This document shows positions 31,755-39,684 of a stretch of 47,919 bases of DNA, in pieces. The stretch's first letter is position 1. Every line of letters begins with the position of its first letter. A program made the translations under genes and the position numbers. The notes beneath the pieces are model-generated. The model searched no databases and had not been told where the DNA came from. It saw only the letters and a list, made by a program, of their open reading frames with translations. Source of the DNA: Marivita sp. XM-24bin2 (GTDB lineage Bacteria > Pseudomonadota > Alphaproteobacteria > Rhodobacterales > Rhodobacteraceae); contig QCWH01000024.1 in NCBI GenBank assembly GCA_003149565.1, forward strand, positions 1 through 47,919, written 5' to 3'.

Positions 31755-31779
31755 GGAACCTTTTTCGGTTGTGGTTGTT
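31755..31779 (+). promoter_or_regulatory. EcfG-type promoter of the 80-aa protein and csbD (variant -10)
   Basis: GGAAC (31755-31759), 16-nt spacer and TGTT (31776-31779), the same -10 variant as the nepR-ecfG promoter. The next start is 28 nt downstream. Confidence 0.6.
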
Positions 31780-31807
31780 AACACACTGATAAAAGGAGAA
31801 AAATATC

Positions 31808-32050
31808 ATGAAGGTTGGAGCTATTGTCGCTGGTGTCGTGCTTGTCGCGGCCGTCGCTTTTGGTGTCTACATGGTGGACATTGATCAAACCGAAGAAGGC
31901 ACTTTGCCGACTGTCTCTATAGATGGTGGCAACATGCCGGAATTCGACGCAGAAGTTGGCGATGTCGAAGTTGGTGAACGTGATGTCACTGTGACTGTTC
32001 CCGATGTCGATCTTGAATCGCCTGAAGAAGAGAACGTTGCGTCGAATTAA
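31808..32050 (+). CDS. Small acidic exported or membrane-anchored protein
   Basis: The 80-aa protein has an N-terminal hydrophobic segment (VGAIVAGVVLVAAVAFGVYM, residues 3-22) as signal or anchor, then an acidic, Val/Asp-rich tail with repeats of the type GDVEVGERDVTVTVPDVD. I recognise no function. AAAAGGAGAAAAAT precedes ATG 31808. It is followed by csbD after 29 bp and preceded by a variant EcfG promoter. Confidence 0.75.
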   Translation: MKVGAIVAGVVLVAAVAFGVYMVDIDQTEEGTLPTVSIDGGNMPEFDAEVGDVEVGERDVTVTVPDVDLESPEEENVASN

Positions 32051-32079
32051 ATTTACTTAAATCCCTTAAGGAGGCTCTC

Positions 32080-32277
32080 ATGGATCGCGATGTGATCGAA
32101 GGACACTGGACCGAAATCAAAGGACGTTTGCGTGAAGCTTATGGTGAGTTGACGGATGACGACGTTGAAGAAGCCAAAGGTGATCGCGAGCAGATGGAAG
32201 GCGTGCTCCAGCAAAAGCTGGGCCGGTCGAAAGACGAGGTGCGCCAGACTGTGGATCGGATTTTAAATAATCTCTGA
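32080..32277 (+). CDS. CsbD family stress protein
   Basis: The 65-aa protein reads MDRDVIEGHWTEIKGRLREA, then YGELTDDDVEEAKGDREQME, GVLQQKLGRSKDEVRQTVDR, the CsbD pattern of two helices with IxGxWxxxKGxxK-like opening. CsbD is a sigma-B-controlled general stress protein in Bacillus and is common in EcfG regulons. It is soluble and small; its function is unknown. AAGGAGG precedes ATG 32080. A terminator follows. Confidence 0.93.
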   Translation: MDRDVIEGHWTEIKGRLREAYGELTDDDVEEAKGDREQMEGVLQQKLGRSKDEVRQTVDRILNNL

Positions 32278-32303
32278 TCAAATCTGGACCTAAATGAACA
32301 AAG

Positions 32304-32332
32304 CGCGGCTGTTTCTACGGCCGCGTTTTTTT
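32304..32332 (+). terminator. Intrinsic terminator after csbD
   Basis: A 6-bp GC stem (CGCGGC / GCCGCG), 10-nt loop, then seven T, about 27 nt after the csbD stop. It closes the stress island on this side. Confidence 0.85.
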
Positions 32333-32456
32333 GACTCATGCCGCTAAAAATTGCGTTGCTCGTCCTATCGGGCGATCTGGCGTCTGTGTCACACCTTCAG
32401 GAATTGCGATGGGGTGGCCTGCGTCTTAAATTGTGACGCGTATTGCAGGAGCCGCC

Positions 32457-33422
32457 ATGTCATCCGAAGTCCGAACACCGATCACTCAAGCGCTGCAGGA
32501 AGGGGCGTTGACGCGCCGGGAGCTGAAGGCGTTGATGGCCCGATCTGATGGCCCCGCGTTGATGCGGGTTCTCGGTTTCGCCTTGCTTTTGGCTCTGACG
32601 TCCGGGCTGATTTACCTTGCTTGGGACAGTTGGTTGATATGGCCAGCGATGTTTGTGCACGGCGTGGTGATTGTGCATTTGTTTTCGCTACAGCATGAAT
32701 GCGTGCACTACACCGTCTTCAGGACGCGCAAACTGAATGACGTTTTCGGCAATATTTGCGGATACGCCATTATACTTCCGTTCCAGCAGTTTCGTTACGA
32801 GCACTGCAATCATCACACGTATACGCAGCTGAAAGGGCAGGACCCGGAGCTGATCGAGCTGCCGATCTCGGTTTGGAAATACCTGTGGTACATTTCATCG
32901 GTGCCCTATTGGCGCAACAAATTCAGTCAGATCCTGCGCAACGCGGCAGGGCGGTTGAACGAAGAAGACAGAACCTTTCTCACCAAACACGAAGCGCCGA
33001 TCATCATCCGTGAGGCACGGCTCATGCTGGCTTTCTATGCGGCTGTGGCTGTTCTGTCTGTTGTGATGGGGTGGAGTTGGCCGCTTTGGTACTGGATCAT
33101 CCCGCTGTTTCTTGGCGAGCCGGTCATGCGTGCCATCCGGCTGACCGAGCATGTGGGTCGTCCGAATGTGGATGACATGAAAGAGAACACGCGGACATCG
33201 CTGGTCTCTGGACCGATGCGGTTTCTGTGCTGGAACATGAATTACCATGCCGAACACCATTATGCTGCCTCCGTGCCGTTCCATGCGCTGCCCAAGCTGC
33301 ACGAGAAATTGCGCGGCTATGTGTATGTTGAAGAGCGAGGATACCTGGGCGCGCATGTTGACATCCTCAGCCAGTTGCTGGGCCGCAAACCGCGCAGCGA
33401 CACTGGGGTTCGCAACGCGTGA
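32457..33422 (+). CDS. Membrane fatty acid desaturase family protein
   Basis: The 321-aa protein has the three His boxes of membrane di-iron enzymes: HECVH (80-84), HCNHH (116-120) and HAEHH (264-268), plus H232, with four or so hydrophobic segments between them. Such enzymes desaturate or hydroxylate lipids or terpenoid chains at the membrane face using electrons from a ferredoxin. The next gene, overlapping by 4 bp, encodes a Rieske ferredoxin, a natural donor. ATG 32457 follows AGGAG by 7 nt. The substrate is not known; carotenoid or alkyl compounds are as possible as fatty acids. Confidence 0.88.
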   Translation: MSSEVRTPITQALQEGALTRRELKALMARSDGPALMRVLGFALLLALTSGLIYLAWDSWLIWPAMFVHGVVIVHLFSLQHECVHYTVFRTRKLNDVFGNICGYAIILPFQQFRYEHCNHHTYTQLKGQDPELIELPISVWKYLWYISSVPYWRNKFSQILRNAAGRLNEEDRTFLTKHEAPIIIREARLMLAFYAAVAVLSVVMGWSWPLWYWIIPLFLGEPVMRAIRLTEHVGRPNVDDMKENTRTSLVSGPMRFLCWNMNYHAEHHYAASVPFHALPKLHEKLRGYVYVEERGYLGAHVDILSQLLGRKPRSDTGVRNA

Positions 33423-33739
33423 CGGGGCGGGAAAAGACCTGGACGGATGTGATCGCGGTCAGTGAACTTGAGCCGAGAGATGCAACGCCGGTGACTCTCG
33501 GCGCACGTGAATTGGCGGTGTTCGATGCCAAAGAGGGGATATTCGTGACCCTCGCGCGCTGCACGCATGGCGCAGCCAATCTGTGTGACGGCCATTTCGA
33601 TGGAACGTATATCGAATGCCCATTACACCAGGGCCTGTTCGACGTACGAACAGGCGCACCAAAAGCGGCCCCGGCGCGCGTTCCCTTACGTCTGTTTGAA
33701 ACGCGTGTGTGTGATGGGATGGTGCAGATCCTGATCTAG
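33419..33739 (+). CDS. Rieske [2Fe-2S] ferredoxin
   Basis: The 106-aa protein holds the Rieske cluster motifs CTH (C48, H50) and CPLH (C67, H70), in the context ARCTHGAANLCDGHFDGTYI and ECPLHQGLFDVRTG. It is a soluble electron carrier of the ring-hydroxylating oxygenase type. GTG 33419 overlaps the desaturase stop as GTGA, so the two are coupled. It may serve the desaturase, or the convergent oxygenase gene, whose stop is 2 bp away. Confidence 0.92.
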   Translation: MTGREKTWTDVIAVSELEPRDATPVTLGARELAVFDAKEGIFVTLARCTHGAANLCDGHFDGTYIECPLHQGLFDVRTGAPKAAPARVPLRLFETRVCDGMVQILI

Positions 33740-33741
33740 GC

Positions 33742-34779
33742 TTACGCCTCCTCGGGCATCTTCTGTTCGGCCTCAATTGTGCGATTGACCATCTGCCGGA
33801 AGAGCTTGGCACCGGCATCCAGCCCGAGGTCGATATAGGGCGTGGCGGGGTTTTTCATCCCGGCATGCACCTTTTCCAGAATTGCGCGGTCTTCTTCGAA
33901 CGCCATACGAGCGCCCGCATTCATGCGGTCTGACACGTCCTTGTCATGCGGGTCGGTATTGCGATGTTGGAACCAGAAATACCGTGTCTTGTCCTCGGTG
34001 ATCGGCGTCATGAAGTTGTATGATATGTTGATCAGTGTCTTGTCCACCGGAGTGCTGTCCGGACCGCCGGTGCCCGGCGGAGTATAGATCGATTTGTTCA
34101 GCCCGATCCCGGGCAGGCACATCTCATAGTGCTGTAGGCGGTCGCAGACACCATCAAACTTAACAAGTTTGGCGTAATAGGGGGATGGCGGTTGGCCGTA
34201 AATCCAGCGCGCTACAATCACACCGCGATCTGTTTTGCTCACATCAAGCGGACCGTCATCTGTGCCAGCGCCTGCAAACGAGGTCACATGCACCCAGGCC
34301 ACATGGCTTGGATCCAGAAGATTGTCGCATACCCACAGGTAATGGCAGTCGATGTCCATCGCGCCGCCATCGGTGTACCCCCATTCGGGATTGTCGAAGT
34401 TCTCGATCGGGAAGATCAGGTCCGGGTCAGCCTTCTCGGGGTCGCCCATCCAGATCCAAAGCAGGCGATACCGGTCGACCACCGGGTAGGATTTCACCAC
34501 CGCGCGTCGTGGGATTTGTCCGCGTTGCGTGGGAGCGTCAACACACGCGCCCGAGCAGTCAAAAGTCAGGCCATGATAGCCACACTCCACCGTGTCACCC
34601 TTCAGATTACCTTCTGAAAGCGGTAGTTTGCGATGTGGGCACGCGTCTTCGAGCGCCACTGGTTCGCCGGCTTCTGTGCGGTAAATGACAACGTTCTCGC
34701 CAAGATATGTCTCTGCCTTAAGAGCCCGGCCATAATCCTTGGACCACCCCGCGACGTACCACGAATTCTTGATGAACAT
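33742..34779 (-). CDS. Rieske non-heme iron oxygenase, alpha subunit (VanA-like)
   Basis: The 345-aa protein has an N-terminal Rieske domain (C47-x-H49, C66-xx-H69, in DACPHRKLPLSEG and ECGYHGLTFDC) and a catalytic domain with the mononuclear iron set NLLDPSHVAWVH (H159, H164) and a later Asp near AFEEDRAILEKVH. It resembles the vanillate O-demethylase oxygenase group, which removes methyl or hydroxylates aromatic or small polar compounds. ATG 34779 follows AAAGG. A reductase is not adjacent; the Rieske ferredoxin 2 bp away may feed it. Upstream lies a candidate LysR site. Confidence 0.9.
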   Translation of the reverse strand: MFIKNSWYVAGWSKDYGRALKAETYLGENVVIYRTEAGEPVALEDACPHRKLPLSEGNLKGDTVECGYHGLTFDCSGACVDAPTQRGQIPRRAVVKSYPVVDRYRLLWIWMGDPEKADPDLIFPIENFDNPEWGYTDGGAMDIDCHYLWVCDNLLDPSHVAWVHVTSFAGAGTDDGPLDVSKTDRGVIVARWIYGQPPSPYYAKLVKFDGVCDRLQHYEMCLPGIGLNKSIYTPPGTGGPDSTPVDKTLINISYNFMTPITEDKTRYFWFQHRNTDPHDKDVSDRMNAGARMAFEEDRAILEKVHAGMKNPATPYIDLGLDAGAKLFRQMVNRTIEAEQKMPEEA

Positions 34780-34867
34780 GCGTTGCCTTTCGTTCTTGCA
34801 AAAGCCGCCTGCTATGAGAGTGCACCGGTTCGTGGGGCGGTGCCAGTAAGAACAACTGATTGATCGG

Positions 34868-34882
34868 ATTAATCTGGCTAAT
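34868..34882 (+). promoter_or_regulatory. Candidate LysR operator upstream of the Rieske oxygenase
   Basis: ATTAATCTGGCTAAT has matching ATTA/TAAT ends and fits the LysR T-N11-A form. It differs by one base from the motif at 35826-35840 near the lysR start. It overlaps the lysR stop, 89 bp before the oxygenase ATG. Confidence 0.55.
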
Positions 34883-35849
34883 CGCTCTGAGGGATCGTCC
34901 GTGTCCGCCCATGGTCGCGCACCTGGTTTCGGGCTTCGGTTGTGATCCAGTCCACAAACAGGGCGATCTTGCGCGCACGCCGCTGATCGTCGGGATAGAC
35001 CAGCCAATAGTGCAAGGGTGACGGAACGGTCTGGGGAAAAGGCTGGACCAGCCGCCCGTCGCGCAACGCGTCCATTACCAACGGGCTGCGCCCCATTGCA
35101 ACGCCATCGCCCTGAAGCGTTGCCTGCACCACCATGTTGGACTGCCCAAAACTACGGATACGCGCGGGGGTCGGCAGGCTTTGTCCGGTCTCCCGCGCCC
35201 AATATTCCCAGGTCGGCAACTCTGTTGTCATGGGCGCAAATTCGTCCCGGATCTGGGTGTGAAATGCGAGATCCGAGATTGTCCTCAAAGGGTGCGCCCC
35301 GTTCAAAAGCTTGGGTGAGCAGACCGGAGACAAGGTCTCTCGCATTAGCGGCATGGCGGTGAAGCCGGGAAAATCCCCGGTTCCGTAACGTATGGCAATA
35401 TCCGCTTCGGCCCGCGCGACACCGCGCAAACCTGTGTCCGTGGTGATCGAGATGGCAAATTCGGGATGCGCCTGATCAAAGCTCAAAAGCCTTGGAAAGA
35501 GCCAGATAAACGCAAAGCCGGGGTGGCAACTGATCACAATGGTGGTGTCGTCACGGCGTTTGTCCCGGATATCTTCGCAGACCTCGGATATCTGCCCCAG
35601 ACCCTCGGCAATGCTCAACGCGAGGCGAGCTCCGTCGCGCGTCGGGAAAGACCTGCGGGCGCCCCGGTTGATCAGATCATGCCCAAGCCATTCCTCCAGC
35701 GATTTGACGTGCTGGCTGACCGCGCTTTGACCGACACCCAGCTCATCCGCGGCGTCGGAAAAACTGCCGTGGCGGGCCACGGCCTCGAACGCTCTTAGCG
35801 CCGCGAATGGCAAATTCAAGATCATATTAGCCAGACTAATGCTATTCAT
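34878..35849 (-). CDS. LysR family transcriptional regulator (GcvA-like)
   Basis: The protein (323 aa from ATG 35849) has the LysR helix-turn-helix LPFAALRAFEAVARHGSFSD and AAVSQHVKSLEEWLG-like core near its N-terminus and a GcvA-type effector domain (ADIAIRYGTGDFPG, LVYPDDQRRARKIALFVDW). The start is uncertain: ATG 35825 (MILNLPFAAL) also fits the family, and neither has a good ribosome site. It lies between the oxygenase gene (same strand, downstream) and the divergent M29-like gene; two near-identical candidate operators flank it. It likely controls one or both neighbours. Confidence 0.88.
   Translation of the reverse strand: MNSISLANMILNLPFAALRAFEAVARHGSFSDAADELGVGQSAVSQHVKSLEEWLGHDLINRGARRSFPTRDGARLALSIAEGLGQISEVCEDIRDKRRDDTTIVISCHPGFAFIWLFPRLLSFDQAHPEFAISITTDTGLRGVARAEADIAIRYGTGDFPGFTAMPLMRETLSPVCSPKLLNGAHPLRTISDLAFHTQIRDEFAPMTTELPTWEYWARETGQSLPTPARIRSFGQSNMVVQATLQGDGVAMGRSPLVMDALRDGRLVQPFPQTVPSPLHYWLVYPDDQRRARKIALFVDWITTEARNQVRDHGRTRTIPQSD
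35826..35840 (-). promoter_or_regulatory. Candidate LysR operator in the lysR / M29-like divergent region
   Basis: On the minus strand ATTAGTCTGGCTAAT, with perfect 5-bp ATTAG... ends when read as a palindrome (ATTAG-N5-CTAAT on the plus strand). It matches 14 of 15 bases of the site at 34868-34882. Confidence 0.55.
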
Positions 35850-35915
35850 GCGAGCTTTCAATTGGTTGGAACGCGCTCGCAGAGTTTAACGTTTTTGTGA
35901 AAAGGAGACGATGAA

Positions 35916-37034
35916 ATGACCGCGTTGGCAGGAGCCCGGAACATGTTGGTGAACTGCGCAAAGGCGCAAGCCGGAGAGCGTGTTCTGATCGCGTATGAGC
36001 CTGCCGAATACGGATATTTTGATGCGCATGTACTGAATGCGGTCGTTCGGTGTGCCTGTGACCTGGGTCTGTTGGTCAAGGCTGTGAATGTCGGCTTTAC
36101 CCCATGTGCAAGGCAGTTCTCGGACGCCCTGCGCGCAGAAATCGACAAAGTCGATATCGTCGTCTTTCTTGCCCGATTGGGCGACCAGCTGCGTTTTTCT
36201 GACGTGCCGAAAGACAAACGGATCGTCGTTTGTTTTGCCCTCGACGAAGGATTGCTGGGTTCCGGGTTTGGGACAACGTCCTACGGGGCTTTCGTCGCAT
36301 TGAAAGAGTTAATTACCGACGCACTGTCCCAATCGGCAAACATACGATTGACCTGTCCCAACGGTACGGATGTGAAGGGTGTTGCAGAGATGCCTCCCAG
36401 CAGTGTTGGTGACACCAGCATCCTGCGGTTTCCCATGTCGGTATTCAAACCTGTGCCAGCGCAAAGCTTTTCAGGGCGTGTTGCCTTGTGCGGGTTTCTG
36501 ACAGGGACCGGCTCCCAGTATTACGAGGGCTACACGGTTGAATTTGACGGCCCGGTCATGGCGCATCTCCAGCAGGGGAGGTTGGTCGGTTTTACTGGGA
36601 TGCCGCAAGACGTGTCGGCTGCAAATGCCCACTATGACCGCATATCCGAGACGCTCGGCATTGACCGCAACTGCGTACATTCTTGGCATGCTGGCATTCA
36701 TCCGGGCTGCGGATATCTGCAGGAAGCTCGTGAGAATTACGAGAGGTGGAGCGGTGCCGCCTTTGGCAACCCGCGTATCCTGCATTTCCACACCTGCGGC
36801 TCGTATGCTCCGGGTGAAATTTCCTGGAATGTGTTAGACCCAACCATCTGGATTGATGGCGTTCCGGTCTGGGAGAACGGCGTGTTTCATCCGGTACGGC
36901 TTGCCGAGGGGCAGGCTGTGCTCGACCGCTATCCCGATGCTGCGGCAATCTTTGCCCATCCCGATGCGCATGTCGGCCTCACGCAGTTCGGCGCGATGAC
37001 AGAGCGGCACACCCAGCTTGAGGCGGTCTCTTAG
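35916..37034 (+). CDS. M29/NicX-like metalloenzyme, unknown substrate
   Basis: The 372-aa protein has no signal peptide and ends with AHPDAHVGLTQFG, where H348-x-D350 fits the terminal metal ligands of M29 aminopeptidases and of NicX, the 2,5-dihydroxypyridine dioxygenase that shares this fold. HFHTCGSYAPGE (about residue 292-303) and GYTVEFDGP provide further conserved-looking polar positions. I cannot tell a peptidase from a ring-cleaving dioxygenase. ATG 35916 follows AAGGAG by 8 nt. It is divergent from the LysR gene and converges on the ABC permease gene (4-bp overlap). Confidence 0.6.
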   Translation: MTALAGARNMLVNCAKAQAGERVLIAYEPAEYGYFDAHVLNAVVRCACDLGLLVKAVNVGFTPCARQFSDALRAEIDKVDIVVFLARLGDQLRFSDVPKDKRIVVCFALDEGLLGSGFGTTSYGAFVALKELITDALSQSANIRLTCPNGTDVKGVAEMPPSSVGDTSILRFPMSVFKPVPAQSFSGRVALCGFLTGTGSQYYEGYTVEFDGPVMAHLQQGRLVGFTGMPQDVSAANAHYDRISETLGIDRNCVHSWHAGIHPGCGYLQEARENYERWSGAAFGNPRILHFHTCGSYAPGEISWNVLDPTIWIDGVPVWENGVFHPVRLAEGQAVLDRYPDAAAIFAHPDAHVGLTQFGAMTERHTQLEAVS

Positions 37035-37906
37035 GATTTGCGGTTTTCCAACCTTCGGAACAGCATGGACAGCCCGAAACAGATCACGAAATAGAACGCG
37101 GCTGTGGTGATCCACGCCTCAAAGATCAGACGCGTCGACGCCACCAGTTCGACTGTTTTGAACGTCAGTTCCTGCACCGATATAAGTGAGATAATTGCGC
37201 TGTCCTTGATCAAGGTGATGAACTGGTTGGCCATTGGCGGCATCACCTTGTGCATCGCTTGAGGCAGCACGATATAGCGCATTTCCTGAAATCGGCTCAT
37301 GCCGATGGACCTGGCGGCTTCGCGCTGCCCCTTCGGGATTGATTGAATGCCCGCGCGGACGATCTCGCCGACAAACGCACTTTCGAAAAGTGCCAGAACG
37401 ATCACACCCGAAATGAGCGAGGGAAAGCGGCGCATGTCGCCGAAGAAAAATTCCCACACCGCGCGGTTCTCGGAGCGGGCAATCTCGCGCGCCCAGCTTT
37501 CGATATTGAGCGCAGTGATAAGTTGTTGCGACAGGAAGAAGAAGAAGATGAAGATCACCACGACGGGTGGAATATTGCGCAAAAACTCCAGGTAGGTGCG
37601 CGCCAGCATCCGGATCGTGAGGTTCTTGGCGCAGCGCGCGATGCCAAGGATCGTGCCCAGAATGACCGCAAGGATACTGGCGTAGATCGAAATTCGGATG
37701 GTCGCGATCAGCCCTTGCAGCAGGACATTGGCGAACCATTCCTCGCGTTCGGTGTGGAAGCGCAGGATGTAGTTGGGGATGAGATGCCAGCGCCAATTAT
37801 AGTTCAGCGTGCCTTCGATCTTCCACCAGATGTAGCCGAAGAACGACAGCACGACGGCCAAGACAAGCCAGTCGAGCCAGTGCAGTTTCTTCAGTCTATT
37901 TAACAC
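37031..37906 (-). CDS. Polar amino acid ABC transporter permease (HisM/GltK type)
   Basis: The roughly 291-aa permease has a signature loop EIVRAGIQSIPKGQREAARS then IGMSRFQEMRYIVLPQA, the HisQM/GltJK pattern, with five or so helices. It forms the membrane channel together with the other permease. I choose GTG 37906, with AAAGG 8 nt upstream; a TTG at 37954 would place the start within a GC-rich hairpin. It is the last gene of the transporter operon, after the binding-protein gene. Confidence 0.9.
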   Translation of the reverse strand: MLNRLKKLHWLDWLVLAVVLSFFGYIWWKIEGTLNYNWRWHLIPNYILRFHTEREEWFANVLLQGLIATIRISIYASILAVILGTILGIARCAKNLTIRMLARTYLEFLRNIPPVVVIFIFFFFLSQQLITALNIESWAREIARSENRAVWEFFFGDMRRFPSLISGVIVLALFESAFVGEIVRAGIQSIPKGQREAARSIGMSRFQEMRYIVLPQAMHKVMPPMANQFITLIKDSAIISLISVQELTFKTVELVASTRLIFEAWITTAAFYFVICFGLSMLFRRLENRKS

Positions 37907-37926
37907 ATCATGGGCCTTTGCAAAGC

Positions 37927-37953
37927 TGCCCCCCAGCGCGGGGCCGGGGGGCA
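37927..37953 (-). other. Intercistronic hairpin in the ABC transporter operon
   Basis: TGCCCCCC (37927-37934) and GGGGGGCA (37946-37953) form a stable 8-bp stem between the binding-protein and permease genes. No U-tract follows. Such hairpins often protect the upstream binding-protein mRNA and give it higher expression than the permease. Confidence 0.6.
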
Positions 37954-37962
37954 AAGCGTTGA

Positions 37963-38796
37963 TTATTCAGGAACCTGATCGGCCCAGTCGTTGCCACGGA
38001 ACCAGTAGTCATGGCGTTCCTTCAGCCAGCCGGTGTTGGTCTTGGCGGTGATCCAGCTGTTGAAAAAGGCCAGCGCGTCGGGGTCGCCCTTGCGTACGGC
38101 AAAGCCTTCACCTCCGGCCTGGAAGGCCTGGTTGAACGGCACGCTCAGCACGTCGGGATAGCGGCGCGCCTCGCTGGACGGGGTGGGTTCGGACGCCATT
38201 GTGGCGTGTGCGTTTCCGTTCAGCACTTCCTGTGTCGCGGCACCGTCTTCGTCAAACAGCAGCAACTGCGCTTCGGGAAACATATCCGCGATCACGGTGG
38301 CCGGTGTTGCGCCTCGACGGGCGGCAAAGGTCACGTCGGGGCTGTTGTAATCCTCCAGCGTGAAGCCTTCGGTCATCGCCGTGTTGGCAAGGATGGTCAT
38401 GCCCGAATAGGCATAGGGGACCGTAAAGTTGACCGTCAGGTTGCGCTGCGGTGTGATCGTCATTCCGCTGATGATGGTGTCGAAATTGCCCGACACAAGT
38501 GCAGGAATGATCCCGTCCCACGAGGTCGGTACGAACTCAACCTCAACCCCCATGTCTTCGGCAAGCTGACGGCCCACATCCAGCTCGAACCCGATCAGTT
38601 CGCCATTCAGGTCACGCATCGACCACGGCTTGAACAGCGACAGGCCAATCTTGATGACACCGCGTTCCTTGATGGTTTCGATCACGCTGGCTGCCGCCAC
38701 CTCTTGCGCGGTGCTTTGCGCGAGGGCGGGCAGGGCAGCCGTAGCCGCCAGTGTTGCGCCAAGGGCAGCGCCTAGAAATCTTCTGGTGATATTCAT
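37963..38796 (-). CDS. Amino-acid-type ABC transporter substrate-binding protein
   Basis: The 277-aa periplasmic protein starts with a signal peptide (about 1-26) whose TRRFLG segment resembles a twin-arginine motif, then a bilobed SBP_bac_3 domain with GVIKIGLSLFKPWSMRDLNG and ELIGFELDVGRQLAEDMGVE. It captures the substrate for the two permeases. The ligand is likely a polar amino acid or related compound but cannot be fixed from sequence. ATG 38796. A hairpin follows its stop. Confidence 0.92.
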   Translation of the reverse strand: MNITRRFLGAALGATLAATAALPALAQSTAQEVAAASVIETIKERGVIKIGLSLFKPWSMRDLNGELIGFELDVGRQLAEDMGVEVEFVPTSWDGIIPALVSGNFDTIISGMTITPQRNLTVNFTVPYAYSGMTILANTAMTEGFTLEDYNSPDVTFAARRGATPATVIADMFPEAQLLLFDEDGAATQEVLNGNAHATMASEPTPSSEARRYPDVLSVPFNQAFQAGGEGFAVRKGDPDALAFFNSWITAKTNTGWLKERHDYWFRGNDWADQVPE

Positions 38797-38838
38797 GGAT
38801 GAACTCCCTGTTCAGAAAATGCGCCTTGAAAGCGCGGG

Positions 38839-39684
38839 TTATGTATCAACGGCGTAGCGTTTTTCGACGAACGACACGCCAACGGACAGGATCAGCGTCA
38901 CCGCCATGTAGACAGCGGCAATGGTGAACCAGACTTCGAAACTCATGTATGTTTGCGAAATGATGTTCCGCCCGATTGTGGTCAGTTCGGCTACGGCGAT
39001 CACGCTGACGATGGCCGATGACTTGACCATGTGAACGACCTCGCCGGTCATCGGCGGAAGCATGAAGCGCACGGATTGCGGCAGGATGATGTAGCGATAA
39101 GCCTGTCCCTTGGACATGCCGATCGAGGTGGCCGCCTCCCACTGGCCTTTGGCCACAGCATTGATGCCCGCACGGAAGATTTCGGAAATCAGGACCGAGT
39201 GGAACACGGCAAGGCAGAGGATGCTGGCCCAGTAGCGGTCAAATCCGAAGATCGGACCTAAGACATAGTAAAAAAGGTACAACAGCACCAAGAGAGGGAT
39301 GTTGCGGATCAGTTCAAGGAACGCAACCGAGACCGCCGTGCAGACCACCAGACCCGACAAGCGCAGCAATGCCACGATCAGACCCATCACAACCGCCAAT
39401 GCGAAGGCGATGCCAGACAGGGTAAGCGTTTTGACCAGCCCAACACTGATCTCGCCCCATTGGAATCCGTCTTCGGTAAAGGAATAGAAATACTGGGGGA
39501 TACGATACCACTGCCAGTTATACCCCATAGCCTGCGCCCCGCTATAGGCCAGCCAGACGATGCCGCCGATAATGACAGCATAGGCGATGATCGAAAACGT
39601 GACCGAATCCACCGCCCGGGCAATCGGTTGCCGCTGTGGCAGCGCGCGCCCCTTTGGGGTGTATGACGGCTCTGAGATGCTCAT
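38839..39684 (-). CDS. Polar amino acid ABC transporter permease (second subunit)
   Basis: The 281-aa inner-membrane protein carries the same family loop, SEIFRAGINAVAKGQWEAAT then SIGMSKGQAYRYIILPQSVR, and five or so helices (VTFSIIAYAVIIGGIVWLAY first). It pairs with the permease at 37031-37906. ATG 39684 overlaps the ATPase stop as ATGA, so the two are coupled. Confidence 0.92.
   Translation of the reverse strand: MSISEPSYTPKGRALPQRQPIARAVDSVTFSIIAYAVIIGGIVWLAYSGAQAMGYNWQWYRIPQYFYSFTEDGFQWGEISVGLVKTLTLSGIAFALAVVMGLIVALLRLSGLVVCTAVSVAFLELIRNIPLLVLLYLFYYVLGPIFGFDRYWASILCLAVFHSVLISEIFRAGINAVAKGQWEAATSIGMSKGQAYRYIILPQSVRFMLPPMTGEVVHMVKSSAIVSVIAVAELTTIGRNIISQTYMSFEVWFTIAAVYMAVTLILSVGVSFVEKRYAVDT

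Noticed and set aside
32338-32436. 32-codon ATG frame between csbD and the desaturase
   Set aside because: No ribosome site, no family resemblance, and it partly lies in the terminator tail.
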